The notes under the pieces are model-generated. The model was not told the DNA's origin. It saw only the letters and a program-made list of their open reading frames with translations, and did not search any database. A stretch of 64,000 bases of DNA from an uncultured Desulfuromonadales bacterium (GTDB lineage: Bacteria; Desulfobacterota; Desulfuromonadia; Geobacterales; Pseudopelobacteraceae), in assembly GCA_903868145.1 (NCBI GenBank), contig CAIPTY010000046.1, positions 1 through 64,000 of the forward strand, given 5' to 3'. Both the position numbers and the translations under genes were made by a program. The stretch's first letter is position 1, and each line of letters starts with the position of its first letter. Shown here piece by piece: positions 43,718 through 53,110 of the stretch.

Positions 43718-44655
43718 TGCCGGCGATTCGTCATAAACTCCTCGTCATCTGCGGCCCCACCGCTTCCGGGAAGAGCGAGCTGGCCGCACGGCTGGCTGTA
43801 CACCTGGATGCGGAGATCGTCAATGCCGACTCCATGCAGGTTTATCGGGGCATGGACATCGGCACGGCCAAGCCAGGCCTTGAGCAGCAAGAGGAGACGC
43901 ACCATCATCTGATCGACGTGGCAGATCCGGGGCAGCCCTTCTCGGCAGCGGATTTTGCCGATGCCGCCGATGCGGCTATCCGCGACATCAGCTCCCGCGG
44001 CAAACGGGTCATCGTGGCAGGTGGCACCGGACTCTACATCAAGGCCCTGCTCAGGGGTCTGATCGACGCCCCCTCCGCTAACGAAGACCTCCGCCAGGGA
44101 CTGCACGCCGAGGCGCTTGAGCGGGGAAATGCCGTCATGCTTGAGAAACTGCGGCAGGTAGACCCGGTGTCTGCCGCGCGTCTTCATCCCAATAACCTGG
44201 TGCGGATCATCCGCGCTCTGGAAGTTTTTCAGCAGACCGGCATACCGCTCTCCCGTTATCAGGAGGGACATGGCTTTTCCGACAAACCTTATCAGAGTCT
44301 GCAGATCGGGATTCGTGTCGATCGCCCGCTGCTCTACAGCCGGATAGACGAACGGGTAGGCGGGATGCTGGAGCGCGGCCTGGTGGAAGAGGTTCAGAAG
44401 CTTTTGAATGCCGGATATGGCCCGGAAACAAAGGCCATGCGCTCGATCGGATACCGGGAGGTTGCCGCACACCTGACCGGGGCTTACGACCGTGCAGAGG
44501 CCATCCGCCTGATCCGGCGCAACACGCGACATTACGCCAAGCGCCAGATGACCTGGTTTGGCGCGGACAGAGAGATAATATGGCTTGAATATCCCGCAGA
44601 GTTTGATACTATTTTACGGCAGGCACGTGATTTTTTTGGGCAGGGGGAGAAATAA
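43714..44655 (+). CDS. miaA: tRNA dimethylallyltransferase
   Basis: A 313-residue enzyme that prenylates A37 of UNN-reading tRNAs. The P-loop is CGPTASGKSEL, followed by NADSMQVYRGMDIGTAKP and RNTRHYAKRQMTWF near the C-terminus. The order mutL-miaA-hfq is classical. The start overlaps the mutL stop. Confidence 0.96.
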   Translation: MMPAIRHKLLVICGPTASGKSELAARLAVHLDAEIVNADSMQVYRGMDIGTAKPGLEQQEETHHHLIDVADPGQPFSAADFADAADAAIRDISSRGKRVIVAGGTGLYIKALLRGLIDAPSANEDLRQGLHAEALERGNAVMLEKLRQVDPVSAARLHPNNLVRIIRALEVFQQTGIPLSRYQEGHGFSDKPYQSLQIGIRVDRPLLYSRIDERVGGMLERGLVEEVQKLLNAGYGPETKAMRSIGYREVAAHLTGAYDRAEAIRLIRRNTRHYAKRQMTWFGADREIIWLEYPAEFDTILRQARDFFGQGEK

Positions 44656-44656
44656 C

Positions 44657-44881
44657 ATGGCAAAAGCGCCTTTCAATATTCAGGATCAGTACCTCAACCA
44701 GGCTCGCAAGGAGCGTATCAAGGTGATCGTGGATATGATGTCGGGTGACAAGCTGGAGGGGCATATCAAGTCGTTCGACAATTTTTCCGTTCTGCTTGAT
44801 TCCAGTGGCGATATCCTGATCTACAAACACGCCATCTCGACCATCACCTCTACAGACGGCTCCTTCCGCCTCCACCAGTAG
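44657..44881 (+). CDS. hfq: RNA chaperone Hfq
   Basis: A 74-residue Hfq with Sm1 (QDQYLNQARKERIKVIV) and Sm2 (YKHAIST) motifs. It mediates sRNA-mRNA pairing. It starts 1 base after the miaA stop, with GGGGAGA as the ribosome binding site. The C-terminal tail is short. Confidence 0.97.
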   Translation: MAKAPFNIQDQYLNQARKERIKVIVDMMSGDKLEGHIKSFDNFSVLLDSSGDILIYKHAISTITSTDGSFRLHQ

Positions 44882-44925
44882 TGGGTCAATCCCGGCCTCG
44901 CGGCAACAACTGATCACAGGTATCC

Positions 44926-46002
44926 ATGAACAGACAAACCAAAAACCTGCTGGCTGCAGCCCTGATCTTAGTTTCCCTGACAGTCCTCATGCTCTACAAC
45001 TCTTCTGCAGTTTTCCTGCAGTTGTTCATCGCATTCGCCATGGCCTACGTTCTGAACCCGGCAGTGGTGTATCTGGAGAACAGGCGGGTCAACCGCATCG
45101 TCAGCATCCTGATCGTCTTCTGCACGGCACTGGTGGTCTGCACCGGATTCGCACTCTTCCTGATTGTCTCCATCAGTGGCGAATTTTCCAACATCCAGAT
45201 CAACCTGCCGGGATACGCCCAGCATCTGTACGAGGTTATTCCGGAAACGATCAAAACATATCTGAGGATTGAGACCCCTGAAAAACTGTCCCTGCGTATG
45301 AACGAGCTGATGCTGCAGGCTCGCGGCATGTCGCCGGACCTGCTCAAACCGCTGCTTGCATTTCTCCAGAAAGCCTTTTCCTCCACCGTCGGTCTGATCC
45401 TGACGATTCTGGGCTATTGCATCATCCCGGTCTACCTGTTCTACCTGCTGGCCGATCTGCCCCAACTGAAGCAGTTTCTCGAGTCCTTCATCCCCGAGCG
45501 CTTCCGCGCCGGATACGGCGAAAAGCTGGCCGAAGTGGATGCCGTTCTGTCGGGCTTCATCCGTGGCCAGCTTTCGGTCTGCGCCATTCTGGCGGTACTC
45601 TACAGCATCGGGTTGTACGTCATCGGCATCGATCTGGCCATTGCCATCGGAACCCTGGCCGGCATAACCTTCATCATCCCGTATGTCGGCACCATCATCG
45701 GCATCGTGCTCTCCGTTTCCATGGCATTTCTCAAATTCCACGACATCCTTCACCCCCTGCTCTGCCTGGGGTGGTTCAGCCTGGTGCAAGGCCTGGAAGG
45801 AATGGTCATCACCCCCAGGGTAGTGGGCAAGACCGTCGGTCTGCACCCGCTGGTGGCCATCGTGGCTCTGCTGATCGGAGGACAGATCTTCGGCATATTG
45901 GGCATGCTGCTGGCCGTTCCGGTCACCGCCGTGCTCCAGGTGTTCCTGCATTCACTGGCCGACTACTACCGCGAATCGGACTTCTATCGCGGAGCCCCAT
46001 GA
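44926..46002 (+). CDS. AI-2E family transporter (PerM-like)
   Basis: A 358-residue integral membrane protein with about eight helices. The conserved regions are the FAMAYVLNP start, a GYCIIPVYLFYLLAD segment and the IPYVGTIIG motif. The family includes TqsA and Na+/H+-type antiporters, so substrate is open. The stop overlaps the next gene (ATGA). Confidence 0.85.
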   Translation: MNRQTKNLLAAALILVSLTVLMLYNSSAVFLQLFIAFAMAYVLNPAVVYLENRRVNRIVSILIVFCTALVVCTGFALFLIVSISGEFSNIQINLPGYAQHLYEVIPETIKTYLRIETPEKLSLRMNELMLQARGMSPDLLKPLLAFLQKAFSSTVGLILTILGYCIIPVYLFYLLADLPQLKQFLESFIPERFRAGYGEKLAEVDAVLSGFIRGQLSVCAILAVLYSIGLYVIGIDLAIAIGTLAGITFIIPYVGTIIGIVLSVSMAFLKFHDILHPLLCLGWFSLVQGLEGMVITPRVVGKTVGLHPLVAIVALLIGGQIFGILGMLLAVPVTAVLQVFLHSLADYYRESDFYRGAP

Positions 46003-47306
46003 CCGGACTTCAGATCGAGGGGGTTGCTCCCGGCTCCATCGCAGATGAATTCGAACTGTCGCCGGGTGACCGCCTGCTGGCTGTCAACGGCCAGCCGCTG
46101 CGGGATATCATCGATTACAGCTATTTCACCTCATGCGCAGATGAACTGCTGCTGGAAATTGCCCGCTCCGATGGCGAACTCTGGGAGCTGGAGCTGGAGC
46201 GCCAGCCGACCGAACCGCTCGGCTTAACCTTTGCGTCCCCCGTTCCAGCCCGCTGCAGCAACAACTGCATCTTCTGCTTCGTCCACCAGCTCCCCGAAGG
46301 CCTGCGGAAACCCCTGTACGTCAAGGACGAAGACTACCGCCTCTCCTTTCTCAACGGCAACTATGTCACTCTGGCAAACCTTACGACATCAGAGCGCGAC
46401 CGGATCATCGAGCAACGCCTCTCCCCGCTCTACATCTCAGTTCACACCACCAATCCGGTTCTGCGGGAGCAGATGCTGGGGAAACAGGGTATACCGCCGG
46501 TCATGCGGCAATTGCGCGAGCTGGCATCCGCCCGTATCACCATGCACACTCAGGTGGTACTCTGTCCCGGCGTCAACGATGGCCCCGAGCTGGAGCGAAC
46601 CATCGCCGATCTGGCCGGACTCTACCCGGCGGTGCAATCCCTGGCTATCGTGCCGCTGGGTCTGACCCGTCATCGCCGGAAACTGCCGCCCCTTGAACCT
46701 GTGGATTCCGTGTATGCGCGGTTGTGTATCAAAACACTGACACCGCAGATGAGGCGCTTGAGGCGAACACTTGGCCAGCGTTTTCTTTTTCTGGCTGACG
46801 AGTTCTACCTCAAGGCAGGCTTCCCCTTTCCGGCACTCCGGGAGTATGGCGATCTCCCCCAGATCGAAAACGGCGTCGGCATGGTGCCGCTTTTCATGCG
46901 TGATGCCGCACGGACCCTGCGCTCTGCCCGCCGGACGGGCAATCACCGGGTGACCGTTGTAACCGGCGTCTCGGCATTTTCGTTTGTTGCAGAGTTTCTT
47001 GCGAAGCTGGGGGAGAAAACCGGGCTGGAAATCATACCGCTGGCGGTGGAGAACCGGCTCTTCGGCAGCAGCGTGACTGTCAGCGGCCTGGTGGTCGGTG
47101 GGGATATTATTGCCGCGTTGAAAACGAGGGAGATCGGCACGGCTCTCCTGCTGCCGGACGTAATGCTCAAAGAGGGCGAGGGTGTCTTTCTGGATGACCT
47201 GTCAGTGAAAGAACTAGAGAAAAAACTCGGCTGTCGGGTGATCCCGTTTGACTCCACTCCGCAGGGGTTGTACCGGGCACTGAAAAAGCTGGCAGCACCG
47301 GTTTAA
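45999..47306 (+). CDS. DUF512 radical SAM protein with N-terminal PDZ
   Basis: A 435-residue protein. A PDZ-like N-terminal domain (GVAPGSIADEFELSPGDRLL) is followed by a radical SAM core with CSNNCIFCFVHQLP, the Cx3Cx2C cluster site, and a DUF512 C-terminal domain ending in VIPFDSTPQGLYRAL. Function in bacteria is unresolved. ATG 45999 overlaps the transporter stop; an in-frame region back to 45417 lies inside that gene and is not coding. Gene linkage to hfq and miaA is incidental. Confidence 0.88.
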   Translation: MTGLQIEGVAPGSIADEFELSPGDRLLAVNGQPLRDIIDYSYFTSCADELLLEIARSDGELWELELERQPTEPLGLTFASPVPARCSNNCIFCFVHQLPEGLRKPLYVKDEDYRLSFLNGNYVTLANLTTSERDRIIEQRLSPLYISVHTTNPVLREQMLGKQGIPPVMRQLRELASARITMHTQVVLCPGVNDGPELERTIADLAGLYPAVQSLAIVPLGLTRHRRKLPPLEPVDSVYARLCIKTLTPQMRRLRRTLGQRFLFLADEFYLKAGFPFPALREYGDLPQIENGVGMVPLFMRDAARTLRSARRTGNHRVTVVTGVSAFSFVAEFLAKLGEKTGLEIIPLAVENRLFGSSVTVSGLVVGGDIIAALKTREIGTALLLPDVMLKEGEGVFLDDLSVKELEKKLGCRVIPFDSTPQGLYRALKKLAAPV

Positions 47307-47313
47307 ACGACCG

Positions 47314-48141
47314 TCAACGCTGGCCGGGAACGGCGGCGTTTCGTACCGGCCAGATGTGGTAATAGTTTGTGCTGTCAAGGGGGCGGAGATTTCCATTCCA
47401 GGTATTTACCACCATGATCCGGCCTGATGCCGTCCCATCCGGCGTAGATGTCCAGTAATTGCCCGCCTGCACATTGGTGAAACCACACGTCGCCAGGTAA
47501 TCTGCGATAAAATGTGCAAACCGGTCACCCCATCCGGCTTTTTTCCCAAAATAAACCGCGCCTTCCATCTCCTCACGTGTCGGTAAGCGCCAGTCGCCAT
47601 GCCCGGCAAAGTGTTCCCGGTTAAGCTGCTCGATATATTTTTTTGAATCGGAATATGTGATCGGCTTTTTGGAAAGGTTGGCGTTGCGAACCCACATCAA
47701 CTGTGTGCGGGTATCGATGACAGTCTGTTTATTCAGTGCGTAAAACGACGCCTTAAGCCCGTCGGACGGGGTTGCAGCTTCATCAACAAGCTTGTTGAGG
47801 GGAACCGCATTGACGATGCATCTGAATTTGGTCGCCACGCCGTCGGGGAAATCATCCGGATGTGTCCAGATAATTTTCCGTGATGTGCCGATTGGAACCA
47901 TCCTGCCGAAATCACCTGACAGCGTCAGCATATTGGAGGTGTATGTCGTACCATTGACGACCATCGAGACCTCGACACCATAGTCCTTTTCGCCGCGTTT
48001 CCCCGTCAGGTCATATTCGATATTCAGGCTGGTTTTTGTAAATTCTGTTCTGAGATTGGTTACTTCCGCAGCCAGCAGCACAGACGGAAGAGAGATGCAG
48101 CAGACTATGAGACAGGCCATGAAACGGGAAATCATACCCAT
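47314..48141 (-). CDS. secreted DUF1566 (Lcl C-terminal) domain protein
   Basis: A 275-residue secreted protein. Signal peptide 1-24, an immunoglobulin-like N-terminal region (about 25-125), then a DUF1566 domain: TQLMWVRNA, GHGDWRLPTREEM, NYWTSTPDG, and IWPVRNA at the end. Such domains are common in surface or adhesion proteins. It has no partner genes. Convergent with the DUF512 gene, 7 bp away. AGAGGAAA is 8 bases before ATG 48141. Confidence 0.75.
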   Translation of the reverse strand: MGMISRFMACLIVCCISLPSVLLAAEVTNLRTEFTKTSLNIEYDLTGKRGEKDYGVEVSMVVNGTTYTSNMLTLSGDFGRMVPIGTSRKIIWTHPDDFPDGVATKFRCIVNAVPLNKLVDEAATPSDGLKASFYALNKQTVIDTRTQLMWVRNANLSKKPITYSDSKKYIEQLNREHFAGHGDWRLPTREEMEGAVYFGKKAGWGDRFAHFIADYLATCGFTNVQAGNYWTSTPDGTASGRIMVVNTWNGNLRPLDSTNYYHIWPVRNAAVPGQR

Positions 48142-48242
48142 GAAGTGTTTCCTCTCTTGGTGTTGAGCATGTAGGTGTTCCGGGGTGGATAGTAATTTGA
48201 CTGGCTGCTGAGGTCAACAGTTTAAACGGGATGCGGAGCGGA

Positions 48243-48629
48243 ATGAGCATATTGACAAATCAAATCAAGGATGTCACTAATCGCCTCATGAAAACGATAT
48301 GGAATAGTACCGACCACCTGAAACGCTGTCGAATCATTGCCACAGCCATCCTGCTGGCAGGTCTCGGCTGCGCCGCAGCCGTGTATCTGAGCGTCGGTGA
48401 AACCCCGGTTGACCCTTTTGCCGAGTTCGAAAATTCAAAGAAATTTGCCTACGAGCTTGAACGTATGGGAGGGAAAGCGGCTCTTTTTGCGAACGATTTC
48501 AACAGATGGTTTGCCGGATTATGGCATGGTCAGAACCTGGCATTCACCATCGCCGTTTTAACGATCATCACCGCTGCCGCCTATTATTTTGTTGCAAGCG
48601 GCCTGGCGGCTGACGCCGAAACAGATTGA
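48243..48629 (+). CDS. hypothetical two-helix membrane protein
   Basis: A 128-residue protein with two hydrophobic helices (about 34-53 and 103-121) and a periplasmic-sized loop with an acidic segment FAEFENSKKFAYELERM. No family is recognised. The next gene, a PAP2 phosphatase, is in the same reading frame directly after the TGA stop. ATG 48243 follows GCGGAGCGGA. Confidence 0.55.
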   Translation: MSILTNQIKDVTNRLMKTIWNSTDHLKRCRIIATAILLAGLGCAAAVYLSVGETPVDPFAEFENSKKFAYELERMGGKAALFANDFNRWFAGLWHGQNLAFTIAVLTIITAAAYYFVASGLAADAETD

Positions 48630-48704
48630 TTCATCACCTTCCGGAGCGGTCATATCAGAACAATCATCCTGAAAATAGCGGCATGGTGCCTTCCGCTGGT
48701 CATC

Positions 48705-49295
48705 ATGGCCATCCTGGTCACGTGGCGCTTTCTCGACCAGTGGGTGGCGCTGACGGTACTGAAGCTGCTGAGATCCGGCAAACTGCTGCATGTAAATGTT
48801 GCCCAGATCCCTGACGTCCTCTTCCTGCTGGTCTGCGTCGGCAGCGCCATACTCTGGGGTGTCTACTTGTTCCTCACCTTCCGGGGTATCGCCAACCAGC
48901 GCTCACGGTTTTGTCAAATCGCCGGTTGCGCCGTTCCGCTCAGCTTTTTCATGAAATGGGTCAGCAAGGCCGTTTTCGGCAGAACCAATACGCAGGTCTG
49001 GCTTTCAAACCGGGTAGGAGACAATTTTCACTGGTTTCAGGGGGGGGGCGATTACAGCAGCTTTCCATCGGGGCATATGGCGGTATTTACGGCCTTCTTT
49101 GGCGCAGTCTGGCTGTTCTACCCGCGGTATCGCGCCCTCTGCGCCGGATGCCTGCTGATCCTGGCCGTGGCTCTGGTCGCCACGAACCATCATTTTCCCA
49201 GCGACGTAATCGCCGGGGCATACCTGGGCGTAGCCGTAACCGGTCTGGTCATGATTCTTTTCAGGAAAACGGACTCCGGGTTGTTGAACAGTTGA
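48705..49295 (+). CDS. PAP2-family membrane phosphatase
   Basis: A 196-residue PAP2 protein with about six helices. The three acid-phosphatase motifs are KAVFGRTNT, PSGHM and ATNHHFPSDVIAG. It probably dephosphorylates a lipid phosphate or undecaprenyl diphosphate. ATG 48705 is the only ordinary start, but the reading frame upstream (48630-48704) reads as a continuous membrane helix (IILKIAAWCLPLVIM) back to the TGA of the previous gene. The true start may be a rare codon, or the two genes were once one. Confidence 0.78.
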   Translation: MAILVTWRFLDQWVALTVLKLLRSGKLLHVNVAQIPDVLFLLVCVGSAILWGVYLFLTFRGIANQRSRFCQIAGCAVPLSFFMKWVSKAVFGRTNTQVWLSNRVGDNFHWFQGGGDYSSFPSGHMAVFTAFFGAVWLFYPRYRALCAGCLLILAVALVATNHHFPSDVIAGAYLGVAVTGLVMILFRKTDSGLLNS

Positions 49296-49401
49296 CACGA
49301 AGGAACGGCGGGCGGGAACCGTCTATAGATCAGACACACAGGAGCCGACTTTTCAGCCAGCTCCCGTGGAAAAAGGTAACAGAGGCTTACCGGAGTCTCT
49401 C

Positions 49402-49659
49402 TTATTTCTTGCCCTTGAGAGTCTCGGTGGCTTTTTCAGCTGCGCCTTCCATGGCTTCCTGTGCGGACGTATCCCCATCACTGGCAAGTTGAACCGCCTG
49501 CGGAGAAATGGTCACCGTGTCGGTCTTCGCAGCCTGGACAGTTTTAAGGGCATCCTGGTTAGCCTGAGGCGCAGACGCCGTCTGGTCTGTCTTGACCTGC
49601 GGATTCACATATGACGGATTGGCAGTTATGCTGCCGGGTGAGATTTGTTCGATTGACAT
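49402..49659 (-). CDS. small hypothetical protein
   Basis: An 85-residue, Gln/Ala/Ser-rich protein with a conserved-looking TVTISPQAVQLASDG core and a helical acidic C-terminus. No signal peptide is present. Such proteins are seen in Geobacter relatives and are sometimes labelled putative motility proteins, without evidence here. ATG 49659 has CGGAGG upstream. Confidence 0.5.
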   Translation of the reverse strand: MSIEQISPGSITANPSYVNPQVKTDQTASAPQANQDALKTVQAAKTDTVTISPQAVQLASDGDTSAQEAMEGAAEKATETLKGKK

Positions 49660-49778
49660 TTGAGCTGCCTCCGTTTGGATTAACTATCTGATTCTCTTAT
49701 CGGGTATCCGGCGAAGACCTTGACTGCGTCAGTATTATTTTCCCCACATCATTTTTCATCATGCCTGAAAGAACGTCT

Positions 49779-51437
49779 TTACGGCTCGTCATCCCTTAAT
49801 TTCCGTATCTCATCCATCTCAATTTCAAAGCAATCCGGGCAGATACCGTGACTGAATCTGGCCTCGGAATGGTCTGATATGTAGTGTTCCATCTGCTGCC
49901 AGCTTTCTTCATCGTTTCGTATCTTCTTGCAGTAGGAGCAGATCGGTATGATCCCCTCAAGCTGCTGCACCTTCTCAAGTGCGTTCTCCAGCTCTACGAC
50001 CTTTTCGGAGAACTCCTTCTGCAGGAGCTTGAGATCCGTAACGTCTCTGGCGATGGAAAACATTCCGTCCAGATCCCCCTCGCTATCGTACATGGGGCCT
50101 CTCGTGACAAGCAGATACCGCGTCTCGCCGTCAACCGCAACCTGATCCTCGTAGGTGACTGATTCGCCGCTGGACATCACCGAGCCGTCAAGGGTTTCAA
50201 CCGCCTGGGCATGTTCCGGAGAGAAAAAATCCGCAATGCCCTTTCCGATTATATCCTCGATCGACTGGCCGAGAAGATAGGCCGCCTCCGGATTGACAAA
50301 CACGTAACGCCCCTGACGATCCTTTATGAATACGGCATCAGGGGTGGACTCGATCATGGTGTGAATAAGTTCAAGTTTCTGTTTGGCCTCCTGCAAAATC
50401 CTGTACCTCTTCCTTCGCTGCCGTATGTTCAGAAGGAGATACACAACCAGCACCACGGCCACAACAGACGTAATCGCCAGCGCAAGGGTAACCCCGTGCT
50501 GCCGGATCGCCTCCCGCAAGGGCACCTTGCCGTAGTTTTCGTATGGAGGCAGCCGCCATTTCTGCAACAGCGTGCGGACCGACTCGTAATTATCAGGGAC
50601 TGCCCAGCCAATCGGGTTCGGGTACCGGTCATCCCTGCTGTCGTGGGCCATGAGGAGCAGATGGGCAGCCACCTCGTTAGCCAGTCGTTTATCCGTATGC
50701 TTCAGCCGGGCAAAGGCAAAATCCGGGTACAGTTCGGAACTGAGCAGAAATGGAAACCCTTCTACATGCTTCTGGTTGATGATGCGGAAATCCGACAGGG
50801 CTATTTTCCCCTCATTTGCCAGTTGTTCCAGGACGTAGGTACGAACCGCACCGGCATCGGCCTCGCCGTTCTTCACCGCCATGACCACCTTGTCGGCGGA
50901 GGCACCGGCAAATTGAACCGACGCAAGTTCATCTGAAGAAATACCCTGGCGTTTCAGCTCATCACGGGTGACCAGCCAGGATGCAAAGGCGGTTTTACTG
51001 GCTGTTATGATCGTTTTTCCCCGAAGATCGGCAAGCTTCGTGATATCAGAGCGGTTCGCCTTGACAAAGATGACTGAGCCGGAGTAGGCGGAAGCGATAT
51101 GTCCCGCATGGCTGATGAGTGTGGCAAGCCGGGAGGCGCCGTATTTCACCTCGAACTGGATGTATTGGGCAGGGTTGGCCACCACAAAATCAAGCTGGCC
51201 GTCTGCCACCGCCTTTTCCATGATCGCATAGGCCTGCGGGACAATGACGAAGTGGTGTTCAGAGATGTTGGCGTTCAGGTAGTCTGTGACCTGCTGCCAG
51301 TATTTCACGGAATCTTCGGGTCCCCGGATGGACAGGACGCCTATTCTGACTTCTTTGGCAGATGCATGGGGGGTAATAGCGAGAAGAATGGTGAAAAGAA
51401 GGGCGAAAAATGTACGACATCGTGTCATGAACATCAC
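49779..51437 (-). CDS. PhnD-type periplasmic sensor with PAS domain and C-terminal Cys module, no kinase
   Basis: A 552-residue membrane sensor. A signal peptide (1-27), a PhnD/SsuA-type periplasmic binding domain (28-290), one membrane helix (about 319-341), a PAS domain (about 360-480) and a coiled coil (485-505). It ends in a Cys module, IPICSYCKKIRNDEESW then HGICPDCF, i.e. two CxxC pairs. No histidine kinase, GGDEF or EAL domain follows. The Cys module is common after PAS domains in this bacterial group but is not explained. It may pass a signal by binding metal or a partner. Confidence 0.75.
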   Translation of the reverse strand: MMFMTRCRTFFALLFTILLAITPHASAKEVRIGVLSIRGPEDSVKYWQQVTDYLNANISEHHFVIVPQAYAIMEKAVADGQLDFVVANPAQYIQFEVKYGASRLATLISHAGHIASAYSGSVIFVKANRSDITKLADLRGKTIITASKTAFASWLVTRDELKRQGISSDELASVQFAGASADKVVMAVKNGEADAGAVRTYVLEQLANEGKIALSDFRIINQKHVEGFPFLLSSELYPDFAFARLKHTDKRLANEVAAHLLLMAHDSRDDRYPNPIGWAVPDNYESVRTLLQKWRLPPYENYGKVPLREAIRQHGVTLALAITSVVAVVLVVYLLLNIRQRRKRYRILQEAKQKLELIHTMIESTPDAVFIKDRQGRYVFVNPEAAYLLGQSIEDIIGKGIADFFSPEHAQAVETLDGSVMSSGESVTYEDQVAVDGETRYLLVTRGPMYDSEGDLDGMFSIARDVTDLKLLQKEFSEKVVELENALEKVQQLEGIIPICSYCKKIRNDEESWQQMEHYISDHSEARFSHGICPDCFEIEMDEIRKLRDDEP

Positions 51438-51703
51438 CTCAAAACTTCGATGGTGAATCGCTGTACCGGCAACCCTTCATAAATCTTTTGTTTAATATCA
51501 CTTATATTTTTAATGTGCAACAAATAAACTCAACAATTCAGAGATGTATTAACCTGTTTTTTTGGTAGGGAACTATGCGAGCCGATGGCTCCAAGCCGTA
51601 TACAAAAAAACCTCCGGGGTTTTAAAAAACCTGGAGGCACCGGTGAATCCAAAGATTTTTCCCTGAGACCTCTCTGTGTCTCTGCGCAGAAAGGTTTAAT
51701 GCC
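51438..51703. other. intergenic region between the sensor gene and plsY
   Basis: No gene. It contains the plsY terminator (51604-51637) and a degenerate form of the 'gacacggag' dispersed repeat around 51665-51685. Confidence 0.5.
51604..51637 (-). terminator. rho-independent terminator after plsY
   Basis: Arms CCTCCGGGGTTTT / AAAAAACCTGGAGG, with a run of seven T on the minus strand. Confidence 0.75.
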
Positions 51704-52300
51704 CTACGCCTTGAACCTGTTCTCCGTGCCCGCCACCAGGCGTTTGATGTTTTCGATATGCCGGATAATGACGATAACCGCGATCAGCGTGGTAACCGCC
51801 ACCATCACCCGACTACCTCCCCGTAGCCAGACCCCTATCGGCATGACTGCGGCAGCGACGATTGAACCGAGCGACACATAGCGCCAGATCAACATCAGGA
51901 GAGCAAAAACCATCAGGGCAATACCGACCGCAACCGGTGAAAGCGCCAGAAACACCCCCAACGCTGTGGCAACCCCCTTGCCCCCCCTGAACTTCAGAAA
52001 GACCGAAAACACATGCCCGCAGAAGGCGGCCAGCCCCACCCAGGCAGCATACTCGACCGGCAGGTTCGAGCATTTTACCGCCAGCACCGGCAGCACCCCT
52101 TTCAGGGTATCGCCAAGCAGGGTTATGATACCCACCTTGCGACCGACAGTCCGGTACAGGTTGGTGGCGCCGATGTTGCCGCTCCCCTCTGTGCGCACAT
52201 CAATGCCGTACGCCTTACCCAGAAGCAGCCCGGTCGGTATCGAACCGAGCAGATAGGCCAGAAAAATCAATCCGAAAAACAGTACGCCATCACTCATCAT
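51704..52300 (-). CDS. plsY: glycerol-3-phosphate acyltransferase
   Basis: A 198-residue, multi-helix PlsY. The motifs are GSGNIGATNLYR, KFRGGKGVATALG and the terminal RHIENIKRL. It uses acyl-phosphate to acylate glycerol 3-phosphate at the start of phospholipid synthesis. ATG 52300 or the following ATG 52297 may be used. bamD lies upstream on the same strand. Confidence 0.94.
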   Translation of the reverse strand: MMSDGVLFFGLIFLAYLLGSIPTGLLLGKAYGIDVRTEGSGNIGATNLYRTVGRKVGIITLLGDTLKGVLPVLAVKCSNLPVEYAAWVGLAAFCGHVFSVFLKFRGGKGVATALGVFLALSPVAVGIALMVFALLMLIWRYVSLGSIVAAAVMPIGVWLRGGSRVMVAVTTLIAVIVIIRHIENIKRLVAGTENRFKA

Positions 52301-52343
52301 CGGTCTGTCCGCTACCCTGTAATCAACCGTTCCTCATGCAGTT

Positions 52344-53078
52344 TTACTCAATCGCTTTTTTGGCATCTTTGACAAACTGACTGGCGGGAAATTCCCTGAT
52401 CAAGCGTCCAAAAGCCTCAACCCCTTTGGGTTTCTGGCCATCAGCCACGTAGGCCTTTCCAAGATACAACAGCACCTCATCCCGGCGCGGAGCCTCGGGG
52501 AAAGTCTTGAGCGCCGCCTCGAAGCGGGCTATGGCCGCAGGATACTTATCGGTACGGTAATAGAACCTTCCCACATAGATCTCGTATTGAAGCTGCTTGT
52601 CGCGACACTGCGCGATTTTTTCCTTTACCCCGGCGGTATTTTCGCCCCCTGGATACAGCTTCAGGTACGATTCCAGTATCAGCAGCGCGTTCTTGACCGG
52701 GGTCTGGTCTGTGTCGATCCGTTTGATCTGGTTGTAATGACTCAATGCCTGGCGATACAGGGCAAAACCCGCCTTTTCATGTTTCGGGTGCATCTTGCGG
52801 AAATCCTCGTAGGCGCCAGCCGCTTCGATGTATTTCTCATCAAGGAAATAGGCGTCGGCAATGTTGATTTCGGCCTGGGTGGACAGCTCCTGTGACTGAT
52901 AGCTCTCCTTGACCTTTTTCCAGAACTCTATGGCATCACCGTAGTTGCCTTTTTTAAAGGACTGTTCACCGGCTTTGAACTGCTCGTCAGGTGATTCGGG
53001 CGGTTTGGTGGTGGCGCATCCCTGGAGAAAAACAGCGGTAATCACGGAGAGAACGGCGATTTTGATCTGAATTTTCAT
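52344..53078 (-). CDS. bamD: outer-membrane assembly lipoprotein BamD
   Basis: A 244-residue lipoprotein with lipobox FLQGC and TPR-like helices, including EQFKAGEQSFKKGNYGDAIE and YYRTDKYPAAIARFE. It supports BAM-mediated insertion of outer-membrane proteins. ATG 53078 is chosen because it begins a proper lipoprotein signal; the frame extends upstream to 53264 without one. Confidence 0.85.
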   Translation of the reverse strand: MKIQIKIAVLSVITAVFLQGCATTKPPESPDEQFKAGEQSFKKGNYGDAIEFWKKVKESYQSQELSTQAEINIADAYFLDEKYIEAAGAYEDFRKMHPKHEKAGFALYRQALSHYNQIKRIDTDQTPVKNALLILESYLKLYPGGENTAGVKEKIAQCRDKQLQYEIYVGRFYYRTDKYPAAIARFEAALKTFPEAPRRDEVLLYLGKAYVADGQKPKGVEAFGRLIREFPASQFVKDAKKAIE

Positions 53079-53110
53079 GGCAATCCCCAAATAACTGCGA
53101 GTAGTGTAAT

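Noticed and set aside
43357-44532. A 391-codon minus-strand open frame across mutL and miaA
   Set aside because: Both genes on the + strand are fully conserved; the opposite frame has no domain or ribosome binding site.
44968-45951. A 327-codon minus-strand frame across the AI-2E transporter gene
   Set aside because: Very rich in Asp, Gln and His, typical of the complement of a hydrophobic gene; the + strand protein is a proper membrane protein.
45417-45998. In-frame extension of the DUF512 gene upstream of 45999
   Set aside because: It overlaps the transporter gene and reads as a His/Pro/Arg-rich sequence. ATG 45999 with ATGA overlap fits a normal PDZ start.
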